Shown: positions 18,401-26,570, counted from the first letter of the stretch. The stretch: DNA of 64,000 bases from an uncultured Eggerthella sp. (GCA_900553605.1 USDX01000008.1:1-64000), one strand, 5' to 3'. The notes: a model not told the origin generated them from the letters alone. Program-made: numbers and translations.

Positions 18401-18974
18401 GCGTGGAGGGAAGGTCGATCTCTTTCAGCTTGCTGCAGCCGTAGACCATCATGTTCGAACTCAGCTCTTCGACGCCTTCGTTGAAAACGAGCTTCTCAAG
18501 GTTCCCGCTGTTCTGAAGCGACAAGTCGAAGTTTTTAACGGAGCCGGGGATCGTGAGCTCTTTGATTTTCGCGAACTTGCGGAAGTAGTTTCCGCCCAGG
18601 TCCTGGATGGTGTCGGGCAGGTTCAGCTGCTCGACGTTGTCGCCTTTTGTTCCATAGCGGAATTCCACCGCGGTCACCGTGTACGCTTTCCCGTCCTTTT
18701 CAATGACGGAAGGCACATTGACGGTTGCCACGCTGTCGTCAGCGGAAATGCTTTGAATCTCGACTGTGCCGTTCGACAAGAAATCACAGGTATAGGTGAT
18801 GCCTTCTTGAGTGATTTCGACGTCTTCTGCATCGTAGTCCTCTGCGTACGCTACGCCAACAAGAGGGCTTCCTGCTCCGTGCGAAATCAATCCAACAGGG
18901 AAAATGCTCATTGCAAGAAACAGCGAGAGAAAAACCGCTCCAGTTCTTCGAACCCTGCTTAGAACCCTCTCCAT
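15468..18974 (-). CDS. Sortase-anchored surface protein: BspA-type LRR, beta-helix and Cna-B domains
   Basis: Large secreted wall protein, 1168 residues. A signal peptide covers roughly residues 1-44 (hydrophobic VFLSLFLAMSIFPVGLI). BspA-like leucine-rich repeats follow to about 440 (NLPDTIQDLGG, SITKIPSGTFNGCTSLASV). A parallel beta-helix-like region with repeated GNTA and GGGIYS turns covers about 480-970, then a Cna-B-like domain and a Pro/Ser-rich spacer. The C-terminus carries LARTGD, a hydrophobic helix and a basic tail: an LAxTG motif, the type cut by class E sortases of Actinobacteria. ATG 18974 follows AAAGGAGGAAA; the frame upstream reads through that site. Probably an adhesin; the ligand is unknown. 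Confidence 0.88.
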   Translation of the reverse strand: MERVLSRVRRTGAVFLSLFLAMSIFPVGLISHGAGSPLVGVAYAEDYDAEDVEITQEGITYTCDFLSNGTVEIQSISADDSVATVNVPSVIEKDGKAYTVTAVEFRYGTKGDNVEQLNLPDTIQDLGGNYFRKFAKIKELTIPGSVKNFDLSLQNSGNLEKLVFNEGVEELSSNMMVYGCSKLKEIDLPSTLKLISQSGAFSGATALESINLPDGLAFAEDIGSVFSDCSALTSIVLPESITKIPSGTFNGCTSLASVTAKGEISAIGNSAFQECKSLTQLALPGQLTSIGYSAFQDCENLSSVPDLSAVTSLGSYAFYNCKNLNCSVDLSSLSEIPDYAFCYSLVTVEKFSSNLKSIGKWSLIWASVEDDLPETLEKIGPYAFYVCHLPETFTIPDSVTSVGDGAFGRTAGVKEITIGSGLTSISSGLFDNSSVKKIVIDNSADDITGAENLPGAGVEIVYLVESIDDAVGDTISNAAGAKTLQEAVNEAPDGVETTISIQKHVKLGSTLSIPAGKNIKITCDEPYTILATSGMRGNLVDVAEGATLELAGKMELRGRYNTGSIINSAGELVLSDSATVFDGTVSSTTSGAVKLSGPAASLTMNGGVIEKCTVDEVYCGTVFAANGAHVALQGGSIRGNRVASADGDGNYLSSAGIMLLGNAHLEMNSGNIADNNGYQGSAVMMYAPDSAQDARATFLMAGGEIQNNASSKLGKRTPSGAVHVEGNAAFTMTGGAISGNSAAGDGKGGGVCVVDPGIQGSGEPMNTAFTMKAADGASARSAATAGTISGNTASAGGGIYSYSDSVVLSAGTIEGNTAWNMGGGIYSEGNNDHYSTLHIQNACVTQNTASKQGGGMWFCPTGDAKVYVQDGGLIAKNTAEGAGDDVVFTGLEGDPFTLTLANRAPGGGKVLWYRDGGLFPPAGMAATINPEVPRFVEGGNNGDPLTFQEARANVALKSVLTEDAFALGAAQTTLTISNNQAALGGGIGANGGIVIGKDEKRQIPVEKIWDHGTNPESSRPAAVTVNLKNGETVIDSMTLTADCDWKSVFTELPVGGSYSVEEAAVPQYTTEVSGDANDGFVIKNTFVPADPEPGTPTNPNPGTPSSPEPGTSEGDQGSAGNSNENGSQLARTGDSANVYLWLALAAVSALAICGACALSRKTHRAAKK

Positions 18975-19338
18975 GCCCTTGTTTCCTCCTTTTTTGTTCT
19001 TATTGCCGTGTGACGCCATTCCTTTCGGGCGCCGTAGATATAAAAAATACAATTTTAATGGATAAAGAAAAGGAAATTGGTAATAAAGTCCCTATCATTT
19101 ATGGGGCACCCGAAAAAGCGACGAAGCTTGATTTGCCATAATTGCGCACGAATCAGCCTTAGGCGGTATGACGCGGCACGCAGCGGCAGCACTCGGATTG
19201 GATTAGTTACTGAGCGGGAATAATGCTCGTTTAGTGCAATGTGCTGTTCAATATCCTGCGGTGCCACTTATTGTTGTGGGCATTGTTATTTCGACTCCTG
19301 AATGTTGCAATAGTTGGGAAATAGCCAACAATTGGCGC

Positions 19339-19509
19339 ATGAAGAGCAGAGACCGCATATCGTCGATCATTGAACATGCCGAATCCGAGGGCGTGTTCAC
19401 CACCGCCCAAGCTGCCCGACTCGATATTCTCCGCGACGCGCTGAGCGACGTTGCGAGTTCGAATAGCGAATTCGACTGCGCCAGGCTGCAGAAAATGCTC
19501 GTTGGGTAA
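19339..19509 (+). pseudogene. Fragment resembling an AbiEi antitoxin N-terminal domain
   Basis: A short frame of about 56 residues encodes SRDRISSIIEHAESEG and VFTTAQAARLDI. This resembles the N-terminal winged-helix of AbiEi-type (type IV) antitoxins, which normally continue for another 100-200 residues and are followed by an AbiEii nucleotidyltransferase. Neither is present: the frame stops and the convergent gene follows at 19545. No clear ribosome binding site. Best read as a decayed remnant; the similarity is by eye only and weak. Confidence 0.35.
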
Positions 19510-19544
19510 TATGGCGAGGCAAAGGGTAGCTCTATTTCAAATCG

Positions 19545-20483
19545 CTACCGCTCCACCTGCTCCCCTGAAAAGTTCAGCCCCTGCGTAAGCTCGCGGGCCT
19601 GTTCCATGGTGAAGTTGCCGGAAACAATTTGGGGAATGTATTCGGTTGCCTGCTCAAGCGCCTGGTTGAACAGGTCCTGGAAGCTGGCGGTGCTCACCGT
19701 TTTTGTAAAGGGATTGATCCATGCAGCACGCTGATGGTTGTCGAATTCACTGGCAGTCAGTTCGACAGCACGATGGCTCATGGCCTGCACGAACGAATGC
19801 TTGCGGAACTTGCGCTCGATATTACCCAGCGCGGTGCGCTTAATGCCGCGCGGCGAATGGAACACATGTTGGATGCGGCGGAACCCCAAAACGCTTTTCG
19901 TGAACAAATCGGGGCTTACCTCTTTGCCGTAAGCATCGTGCACCGCCATGCTAACCAGGTAGGAAATGATGGCAAGCGTTTGCCTATCGGCTTTCAGGAT
20001 TTCCTTGTGCGGGTTGAATGAGGCAACGGTTTTGCCTTCGCAGGTCCAGAGCACCATTTCATCCAAATCGCTTTCGATGATGGCGTGCACTTCCGACCCA
20101 TCTTTGTCGCTCAACCCATCGATGCCAGCATCGCACAGAGCATACTGCTGCGCGTACACCAGAGGATGCTCGGCTCGGTCGAGCAAGTAATGGCAAAGAA
20201 AGCCTGCGATATAGGCCTTCGCCAAAGGGTGAGCGGCTTCCGGCAGGTACACCAGGCTCTGAGCGAGCGAAAACAGCAACGCGCTGGGATCGGCGTGGTG
20301 CATCAGGTTTCCCAGCTTGTGGTATTTGGCGGTAGTGGGGTTGGCTACACAGTAAAACAGCGGGTCAGGCCCCTGGTTTCCCAGCAAAAAGGCATTGCGT
20401 TCGCGTTCGTTGGAAACAACGCCAGCGGCCGCTTTAGCAAGAGCTTTGCGACCGAATTGGTCGTGAGTGATAATTGCTGGCAT
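19545..20483 (-). CDS. Zinc-dependent phospholipase C family protein
   Basis: Resembles the PF00882 zinc-dependent phospholipase C fold, found in clostridial alpha-toxins but also in many harmless cytoplasmic homologues. The 312-residue product has family-like residues: ITHDQFG near the N-terminus, LLGNQGPDPLFY, LGNLMHH and GFLCHYLLDRAEHP, with His/Asp positions suited to metal binding. No signal peptide is seen, so a secreted toxin role is unlikely. ATG 20483 is preferred over the GTG at 20489 because AAGGGG is correctly spaced for it. Transcribed divergently from the MFS gene. Confidence 0.78.
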   Translation of the reverse strand: MPAIITHDQFGRKALAKAAAGVVSNERERNAFLLGNQGPDPLFYCVANPTTAKYHKLGNLMHHADPSALLFSLAQSLVYLPEAAHPLAKAYIAGFLCHYLLDRAEHPLVYAQQYALCDAGIDGLSDKDGSEVHAIIESDLDEMVLWTCEGKTVASFNPHKEILKADRQTLAIISYLVSMAVHDAYGKEVSPDLFTKSVLGFRRIQHVFHSPRGIKRTALGNIERKFRKHSFVQAMSHRAVELTASEFDNHQRAAWINPFTKTVSTASFQDLFNQALEQATEYIPQIVSGNFTMEQARELTQGLNFSGEQVER

Positions 20484-20603
20484 ATACACCCCTTCGTTTC
20501 TTTACGGATATTTTAGATATCCCATATATATGCACCGTATACTGGTGTGCGTTTTATGATGCGTCCAAACGGGCGTGTGTTCAAGGACGAAAGGGTAACG
20601 ATT

Positions 20604-21836
20604 ATGGCGTTTGGGCTCACTAAAAAAGAGCTGAGCTGGGTTCTTTACGATGTGGGCAATTCGGCCTTCGTCATGCTTTCCACTGCGCTGATTCCCGTGT
20701 ATTTCGCCTCCATCGCCGACCCTGGTTCTTCGGTGGTGGTTGCTTGGGGCTATGCCGAAACGGTTGCCTCGTTGGTTCTTGCCCTGCTCATGCCTGTGTT
20801 GGGCAGCCTTGCCGACTTGGCAGGCAACAAGAAGAAGTTTTTGGTTGGTTTTGCGGGCACTGGCGCGGTTGCCTGTGCTGCATTGGGCATCCCCGAGCAT
20901 GCGCTTGCTTTTTTGGTCGTATATGTAATTGCCGCCATTATGCTGAATGGCTCAATGGTGTTCTACGATGCCTTCCTGGTGGATGCCACTACCGAAGAGC
21001 GCTACGACAAGGTTTCTTCCCACGGTTACGCTTGGGGTTACATCGGCTCGTGCATCCCGTTCATAGCATGCTTGGCGGTGGTTCTGGGAGGATCGAGCTT
21101 CGGCATCGATGCGAAGCTCGGCATGAAGATCGCGTTCATCATCACCGCCGCATGGTGGGTGGTCTTTACGGTGCCCGTTGCCAAGAACGTGAAGCAGTTG
21201 CACGGCAAAAAGCGCTCCGACCATGTGCTGCGCACCACTATTTCCGGCTTGAAGGGAACGGTGAAGAGCATCGTGAAGGACAAGCGTCTGCTGTTCTTCA
21301 TGCTGGCGTTTTTCTTCTACATCGACGGCGTGCATACGGTAATCAAGATGTCCACCAGTTACGGCACCGACTTGGGCATCGACTCGACGCAGCTGGTGTT
21401 GGCGCTGCTGGTAACCCAGTTTGTGGCGTTTCCTTCCGCAATCGCTTATGGCAACCTGGCGAAACGCTTTGGAACCAAACGCATGCTGAAGGTGGGCGTA
21501 CTTGCGTACTTCTTTATTGTGCTGTTCGCGGCGTTCTTCTTGAAGAGCGCGGTGGAATTCTGGATCCTGGCAATTTGCGTTGGCCTGTTCCAGGGTGGTA
21601 TCCAGGCGCTTTCGCGTTCAGAGTATGGCAAGCTCATTCCGAAGGAGCGCGCCAACGAGTACTACGGGTTCTTCGACATTTTCGGCAAGTATGCTGCCGT
21701 TATGGGTACCTTCTTGGTAAGCGCCTTTACCCAACTTACAGGAAGCTCTTCGCTGGGCGTGCTTTCCATCGCCCTGCTGTTCATTGTTGGATTCCTGTTC
21801 CTGCGCGCTATGCCGGCCATGCTGGGGGATAGCTAG
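20604..21836 (+). CDS. MFS transporter, UMF1/Atg22-like family
   Basis: Twelve-helix major facilitator of 410 residues. The N-terminal SWVLYDVGNSAFVMLS is the signature of the UMF1 (Atg22-like, PF11700) family, linked to amino-acid or metabolite efflux. LFQGGIQALSRSEYGKLIP in the second half is also typical. The substrate is unknown. ATG 20604 follows AAGGGTAACG; a GTG at 20547 would add 19 basic residues without a ribosome binding site. Monocistronic, facing away from the phospholipase-like gene. Confidence 0.87.
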   Translation: MAFGLTKKELSWVLYDVGNSAFVMLSTALIPVYFASIADPGSSVVVAWGYAETVASLVLALLMPVLGSLADLAGNKKKFLVGFAGTGAVACAALGIPEHALAFLVVYVIAAIMLNGSMVFYDAFLVDATTEERYDKVSSHGYAWGYIGSCIPFIACLAVVLGGSSFGIDAKLGMKIAFIITAAWWVVFTVPVAKNVKQLHGKKRSDHVLRTTISGLKGTVKSIVKDKRLLFFMLAFFFYIDGVHTVIKMSTSYGTDLGIDSTQLVLALLVTQFVAFPSAIAYGNLAKRFGTKRMLKVGVLAYFFIVLFAAFFLKSAVEFWILAICVGLFQGGIQALSRSEYGKLIPKERANEYYGFFDIFGKYAAVMGTFLVSAFTQLTGSSSLGVLSIALLFIVGFLFLRAMPAMLGDS

Positions 21837-21864
21837 AAAACCTTTCGGCGTCGGACCGGGGGCG

Positions 21865-22044
21865 CTATTCCTCGTCGAAAAACTCCGTATCGGTATCCTT
21901 CTCCCCGCGATCTTTGAAGGTTTTGCGTGTGCGGTATTCCAAAATTGCCGCAATGATGGTGGTAAGAACCAGGCATGCCACAATAAGGCAGCCGATGCCT
22001 TCGATGGTTTCAAACAGGAAATGATAGAGCTCGGCGAAGTCCAT
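21865..22044 (-). CDS. Small single-pass membrane protein, 59 residues
   Basis: Not a shadow of any gene: it lies in the 340-base space between the MFS gene and serS. The product starts MDFAELYHFLFETIEG, has one hydrophobic helix (about residues 18-35, GCLIVACLVLTTIIAAIL), then a basic stretch EYRTRKTFKDR and an acidic tail ending TEFFDEE. AGAGGA lies five bases before the ATG, good spacing. The inside-positive layout suggests a cytoplasmic charged tail. Function unknown. Confidence 0.7.
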   Translation of the reverse strand: MDFAELYHFLFETIEGIGCLIVACLVLTTIIAAILEYRTRKTFKDRGEKDTDTEFFDEE

Positions 22045-22175
22045 GGGTTCCTCTCACGGATTTGTTCATTGCGCGAACGGGTAAGCCGCCTGCGCGTGCT
22101 AGGTGAATAAGAGTATACTAGCGCTACTGTTTTCAAACGGAAACATACCGTATAAAGCACGTCGAAAGGGCAGTC

Positions 22176-23459
22176 ATGCTAGACATTCGGTTCGTCCGCG
22201 AACATCTTGATGAAGTCGCTACTGCGATGCAGAATCGCAATCATACGTGGGATTCTGCGCGCTTCCAGGAATTGGACGAGTCACGTCGTGCTTCAATTGC
22301 TAAGGAAGAAGAGCTTCAGGCAAAGCGAAATGCTATCTCCAAGTCCATCGGCAAGTTGATGGGTGAAGGCAAGAAGGAAGAAGCCGAGGCTGCTAAGGCT
22401 GAGGTTTCCGAGCTCAAGAACCAGATCGCTCAGTTCAGCGCCGAGCGCGCTGCAGCTGACGAAGGCCTGCGCGATATGCTCATGTCCACGCCGAACATGC
22501 CGGCTGATTCCACCCCGGTTGGCAAAGACGAAAACGACAACCCTGAGGTTCGTCGCTGGGGCACCCCGCGTAACTTCGAGGCTGAAGGCTTCGAAATGAA
22601 GCCTCATTGGGACTTGGGCGCAGAGCTCGGCATCATCGACGCCGAGCGTGCCGTAAAGCTCGCAGGTAGCCGTTTTGTGCTGCTGGGCGGCTTGGGCGCT
22701 CGTCTTGAGCGTGCGCTCATCAACTTCATGGCCGACACGCACACCTCCCGTGGTTACAAGGAATGGTGGTGCCCGGCTATGGCCAATGCCACCACGCTTA
22801 CTGGTACCGGCCAGCTTCCTAAGTTCGAAGACGACCTGTTCAAAACCCGCGAAGGTATGTACCTCATTCCTACGGCAGAGGTGCAGCTCACCAATATCCA
22901 TTCTGGCGAAGTGCTTGAGGCAAGCGAATTGCCCCTGAAGTACTGCGCCTTCACGCCTTGCTTCCGTGAAGAGGCTGGTTCTGCTGGACGCGACACCCGC
23001 GGCCTTATCCGCGTGCACCAGTTCGACAAGGTGGAAATGGTTAAGTACGCAAAGCCCGAAGAAAGCTACGACGATCTGGAGTCCATGGTTGCTGATGCCG
23101 AGAACATTCTGCAGCTTTTGGGCTTGCCTTATCGCGTAATCAGCCTTTGCACGGGCGATATCGGATTCTCCGCAGCTAAGACCTACGACCTGGAGGTTTG
23201 GCTGCCTTCCTACAACGCCTACAAGGAAATCTCCTCTTGCTCCAACTGCGAGGACTTCCAGGCGCGTCGCGCCAACATCAAGTATCGCGATCCCGAAAAC
23301 TTCAAGGGTTCGCGTCTTGTTCACACACTCAACGGCTCTGGCCTGGCGGTTGGCCGCACCATGGCTGCCGTCATCGAGAACTACCAGCAGGCAGACGGCT
23401 CCATCAAGGTGCCCGATGTTCTGGTCCCCTACATGGGCGGTATTGAGGTTATCCGCTAA
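22176..23459 (+). CDS. serS: Serine-tRNA ligase
   Basis: Charges tRNA-Ser (and tRNA-Sec where present) with serine. Class II synthetase, 427 residues. The N-terminal antiparallel coiled coil covers about residues 25-105 (rich in Lys/Glu/Ala). Motif 2 is GRDTRGLIRVHQFDKVEM and motif 3 is GSGLAVGRTMAAVIENYQ. TAEVQLTNIHSGEVL and the conserved SSCSNCEDFQARR also fit. ATG 22176 follows AAAGGG. A TATACT hexamer at 22114-22119 may be its -10 box. Two uncharacterised genes follow closely. Confidence 0.97.
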   Translation: MLDIRFVREHLDEVATAMQNRNHTWDSARFQELDESRRASIAKEEELQAKRNAISKSIGKLMGEGKKEEAEAAKAEVSELKNQIAQFSAERAAADEGLRDMLMSTPNMPADSTPVGKDENDNPEVRRWGTPRNFEAEGFEMKPHWDLGAELGIIDAERAVKLAGSRFVLLGGLGARLERALINFMADTHTSRGYKEWWCPAMANATTLTGTGQLPKFEDDLFKTREGMYLIPTAEVQLTNIHSGEVLEASELPLKYCAFTPCFREEAGSAGRDTRGLIRVHQFDKVEMVKYAKPEESYDDLESMVADAENILQLLGLPYRVISLCTGDIGFSAAKTYDLEVWLPSYNAYKEISSCSNCEDFQARRANIKYRDPENFKGSRLVHTLNGSGLAVGRTMAAVIENYQQADGSIKVPDVLVPYMGGIEVIR

Positions 23460-23475
23460 AGGATAGCCTGAAGGC

Positions 23476-24102
23476 ATGGCGGAAAAGAACACAAGCAAGC
23501 GCCCTTCAGTGGTGGGGCGCAAGATGAAGGCTTCAAACGCTTCGGTTCCTAGCGCTTCTGCGGGCAAATCCGAAGGCTTGTTCCAAGATTCTTCGAAGGG
23601 CGCGGCGCATCCTATGCCGCGTCCTTCTATTCCCGAGGGCAAGAAGGCCAAGTCTTCCCTGAATGTGGAAACCGATTCGGTTTCCGAGAAAACGGGAACG
23701 CCTCGCATGAGCGCTAAGGCGAAGAGCCGCAAGCGTCGTCTTTCGCGGCGCTTTATGATAATTGCCTGTTCCGTTGTTGCGGTGTTGGCGATTGCCACGG
23801 GTTTGCTTTCGTGGAATCAGTGGCTGCGCTACGACGATACGGCCGACATTCAGGGAACGTGGGTTATCGACGGCAGCAGCGCAACCATCACCGTTACCGA
23901 TTCTGAAATCAAGATGAGCGACGACGTCTCGTATTCGTATTCCCTTGATACATTCAACAAGACCATCAGCTTCTCGTTCGGCAAGTACACGGGCTCGGGT
24001 TCATATGCGTTTTCGCCTGAGCGCGACACGCTTGTTATCACCGAAGAAAACCCTGATAGCGAACAGGGGAAGGCGTCGACCAAATTGGTGAAGCAGCAAT
24101 GA
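23476..24102 (+). CDS. Membrane-anchored protein with C-terminal beta domain, unknown function
   Basis: 208 residues. The N-terminal third is Ser/Lys-rich and disordered, and a basic stretch (KSRKRRLSRRF) leads into one transmembrane helix at about residues 93-113. The external C-terminal domain (from DIQGTWVIDGSSATITV) has alternating beta-strand patterns like lipocalin-type or DUF5640-type domains that start with GxW. It starts 17 bases after serS, and its stop overlaps the next start (ATGA). Role unknown; the layout suggests an envelope protein whose small beta domain faces outside. Confidence 0.7.
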   Translation: MAEKNTSKRPSVVGRKMKASNASVPSASAGKSEGLFQDSSKGAAHPMPRPSIPEGKKAKSSLNVETDSVSEKTGTPRMSAKAKSRKRRLSRRFMIIACSVVAVLAIATGLLSWNQWLRYDDTADIQGTWVIDGSSATITVTDSEIKMSDDVSYSYSLDTFNKTISFSFGKYTGSGSYAFSPERDTLVITEENPDSEQGKASTKLVKQQ

Positions 24103-24548
24103 GCTGGTTGGGATCGAACGAAGGGGCGTGCTCTGGGGAGCTGCCCCTTCGTGCTTTACGGGTGCGTGTGCGCCCCGATAGGGTGGAGGTTGAAGTGGCG
24201 GTGGCAGCCGGGCGCTATGCGCAAACAGACTCCGACCTGATAGTGGAGTGCTTGGGCCGTGTGCCAACGCTTGGGCAGCACGCGTGTCGTAATAGCGTAG
24301 GCCCGGTATTTGCTTCAGTGATGAGGAACACCTCTACTCCGCATCTTCTTGAGCATTTGATCATCGATGCCCAAACTCGAGCCGCAAAAGACCCCAATAG
24401 GGTCTTTACGGGCACCACGCAATGGAGCGCGGGGGATGATCTTGTGGCGCATGTTGCTTTTTCCTATGAGGACGATTTGGTGGCGCTCAATGTGCTCAAT
24501 CGATCACTCGCATTCTTAAATGGCGTGCTTATCCGCCAACGTGGCTGA
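24099..24548 (+). CDS. Protein resembling the N-terminal domain of cyanophycin synthetase
   Basis: 149 residues, overlapping the previous gene by four bases (ATGA). The C-terminal half (TPHLLEHLIIDAQTRAA, then VFTGTTQWSAG, HVAFSYEDDLVALNVLN) follows the same order as the CphA N-terminal domain, where GHIVEHIALELQ, GFGRTRET and VFEYVYEE appear. In CphA this domain sits before the ATP-grasp module; here it stands alone. A D-Ala-D-Ala ligase-like ATP-grasp gene begins about 250 bases downstream. The similarity is by eye and remote. The 24549-24803 gap shows no gene. Confidence 0.5.
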   Translation: MSWLGSNEGACSGELPLRALRVRVRPDRVEVEVAVAAGRYAQTDSDLIVECLGRVPTLGQHACRNSVGPVFASVMRNTSTPHLLEHLIIDAQTRAAKDPNRVFTGTTQWSAGDDLVAHVAFSYEDDLVALNVLNRSLAFLNGVLIRQRG

Positions 24549-24803
24549 TATTGGCCCCATTTCTCCTTTAAGATAATAAAGTGAAGCGCATGTTGGAGCT
24601 GATGGCTGGGGCATCTGCGAATGTTCTGTCCGCACGCTCTTTGCTGCTGTGACTCCGGTTCCGGAAGCTTTATGCGCTTCGTTTCTTGCTCCATTGGCGA
24701 AGGCTCGTTTTTCCTGTTGGGCAAGAAGATACATCGAAGTTCGCATCGCGCCTATGGGGCCTGCTGCTGGTGGGTTTCCAATCGGCCTGTTGAAAGGACG
24801 AAA

Positions 24804-25781
24804 ATGAAAATCGCGGTACTTATGGGAGGCTCTTCTGCTGAGCGAGACGCCTCATTGGAAAATGGCAAGCGTATCATTGCCGCCTTGGAAGAGGCCGAGC
24901 ATGCTCCCGTTGCCATCGACGTGTCGGAAGACTTGGCGGCAACGCTTCGAGCCGAACGCCCCGATGCTTGCATCGTTGCAGTAGCGGGCAAAATGGGCGA
25001 AGACGGCACCTTGCAGAGCTTGCTGGATTTCTTGGGCATTCCCTATGTGGGTTCTGGCTCCGAGGTGTGTCGATCGGTTGCCGACAAAAGCTTGCTTTCT
25101 GCCCATATGCAGGCAGCGTGCGATTTCTCCGGCGAGCAAACCGTAGCTTCCTGGCCGCAGGGCTTCTGCTTTTCGAAGGTTGTGTTTGACGAACTGGGCG
25201 CATTTGGCGCCGTCGATCTGTTCGAGGACCGCATTCCCGGCGGTTATCCTTTGGCGGTAAAGCCCGCATGCGAGGGCCTTGCTTATGGCGTGCACAAGGC
25301 AAACGACAAAGAGGAATTGCGCGATGCTCTTCGCGATGCGTTCACTTTTGACGATAAGGTGATTGTCCAGCAGTGGGTTGAGGGCGTTGAGCTTTCAGTG
25401 TGCATTTTGGGGTCCGGTTGGGACGCTCATGCTCTGCCGCCTGTTGAAATCGTCCCGCGCAAGGGGCTTTATCTTACCGATGCTCGTCTAGGCAGCGATG
25501 CGGTCGATTTTTATGCACCTGTACGCTTGGAGTCGCTTTCCCATGACGAATCGACGGCCCAGGCTATCCGTTCTGAAATCGAGCGCGCGGCGCTTGAGGT
25601 TTACCGCGCGTTTGGCATGGAGAGCTACGGATGCGTCGACCTTATCTGGGACGGCGCCCAAGCGCAGGTTCTTGAGGTTAACGTAACTCCGAGCCTGGCA
25701 GAACGGTCCGTGTTCTCCGCTGCCTGCGAGGCGTCGGGGCTTTCTGTTCCTGCTGTGCTTGACAGGCTGATAGAGGAGTAA
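24804..25781 (+). CDS. D-alanine-D-alanine ligase-like ATP-grasp enzyme with altered active site
   Basis: 325 residues with the Ddl order of motifs: MGGSSAERDASLENG, GEDGTLQSLLDFLGIPYVGSG, KPACEGLAYG, and the Mg-binding Asp and Glu/Asn in CVDLIWD and LEVNVTP. Several positions differ from E. coli DdlB: Ser150 of REGSSVG is Leu, Tyr216 of AKY is Leu, and Arg255 of GRID is Cys. A ligase of the family is likely, but D-Ala-D-Ala may not be its product; it could be the only Ddl of the strain or a paralogue. ATG 24804 follows GAAAGGACG. Confidence 0.75.
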   Translation: MKIAVLMGGSSAERDASLENGKRIIAALEEAEHAPVAIDVSEDLAATLRAERPDACIVAVAGKMGEDGTLQSLLDFLGIPYVGSGSEVCRSVADKSLLSAHMQAACDFSGEQTVASWPQGFCFSKVVFDELGAFGAVDLFEDRIPGGYPLAVKPACEGLAYGVHKANDKEELRDALRDAFTFDDKVIVQQWVEGVELSVCILGSGWDAHALPPVEIVPRKGLYLTDARLGSDAVDFYAPVRLESLSHDESTAQAIRSEIERAALEVYRAFGMESYGCVDLIWDGAQAQVLEVNVTPSLAERSVFSAACEASGLSVPAVLDRLIEE

Positions 25782-25903
25782 CGGCGTAATCTATATTTCA
25801 CCTCGGCAACAAGAGTGCCAGGTGAACGGTTCTGCTGCCTGAAGGCTGGCAGCGCCTTTATAATGACGGTATTGCAACCAATCTTTTGGGGAAGGTGTTC
25901 TAT

Positions 25904-26488
25904 ATGGGCAAGTTCGCAACATTTCTTATCGGTGGCGCTGTTGGCGCTGTAGCAGGCCTGCTTCTTTCGCCCCGTTCCGGCGCGGAAAACCGTGCGCTTT
26001 TGAGTGAAGTCGCAAACGAAAAGTGCGGCACTGTTTCCTGCCCGCCTCAGCTGCAGGAAAAGGCTGGTCAGTTTGTGGAAGCTGCTGCATCCACCTCCAC
26101 CAAAGTGATCAATACCGTGGTAGACAACGGCGCTGAGGCTCGCAAGGTTGTTTCCGATCGCGTTCAGAAGTTCGCTCCTGCGCCGGTTCAGGCGTTCGAC
26201 ACCAATGGCGACGAGCTTCGTCAGAAGATCGATGCTGCTCGCGAGCGTATTGCAACCCAGGTTGCCAAGAACGCTGAAGCTGCGCGTGATGCTGCGGTAG
26301 ACAAGGTTCCTGCTGTGCTCGATGCCGCTGCAGTGGCAAAGGAAACCGCAACGGGTGCTGCTCAGCATGCTGCCGAGGCTGTTCAGGGTGCTGCTGCAAC
26401 CGCAGCCGATGCTGCCAAGGAAGCTGCCGATACTGCTCAGCATGCAGCTGCCGCAGTGGTCGAAAAGGTCCGTCCTTCCGACAAGTAG
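25904..26488 (+). CDS. YtxH-domain protein, Ala-rich
   Basis: 194 residues. An N-terminal hydrophobic Gly-rich helix (FLIGGAVGAVAGLLLSPRSG) is the hallmark of YtxH (PF12732). A long, low-complexity Ala/Val/Lys helix follows, rising to AAATAADAAKEAADTAQHA at the end, likely amphipathic and coiled. Homologues are envelope or general-stress proteins of uncertain role. ATG 25904 has GGGGAAGG upstream. A TATAAT at 25859-25864 may be the -10 box. A terminator at 26571-26597 partly separates it from the PRC-barrel gene. Confidence 0.75.
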   Translation: MGKFATFLIGGAVGAVAGLLLSPRSGAENRALLSEVANEKCGTVSCPPQLQEKAGQFVEAAASTSTKVINTVVDNGAEARKVVSDRVQKFAPAPVQAFDTNGDELRQKIDAARERIATQVAKNAEAARDAAVDKVPAVLDAAAVAKETATGAAQHAAEAVQGAAATAADAAKEAADTAQHAAAAVVEKVRPSDK

Positions 26489-26570
26489 TACACGGTTCGG
26501 TGACGCTTCGTTTGCTGCAAGGATTTGCGATTACTGTAGAACAAGAACATGCGGTCTTTCGGGACTGCGG

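Noticed and set aside
20744..21832. 362-codon frame overlapping the UMF1 transporter in another frame
   Set aside because: Composition is Arg/His/Cys-rich and lacks hydrophobic periodicity, while the transporter frame shows clear membrane helices and family motifs.
22061..22175. T-box leader of serS
   Set aside because: The leader is only about 60-130 bases from the candidate promoter and shows neither a T-box motif nor the specifier stem or terminator/antiterminator pair.
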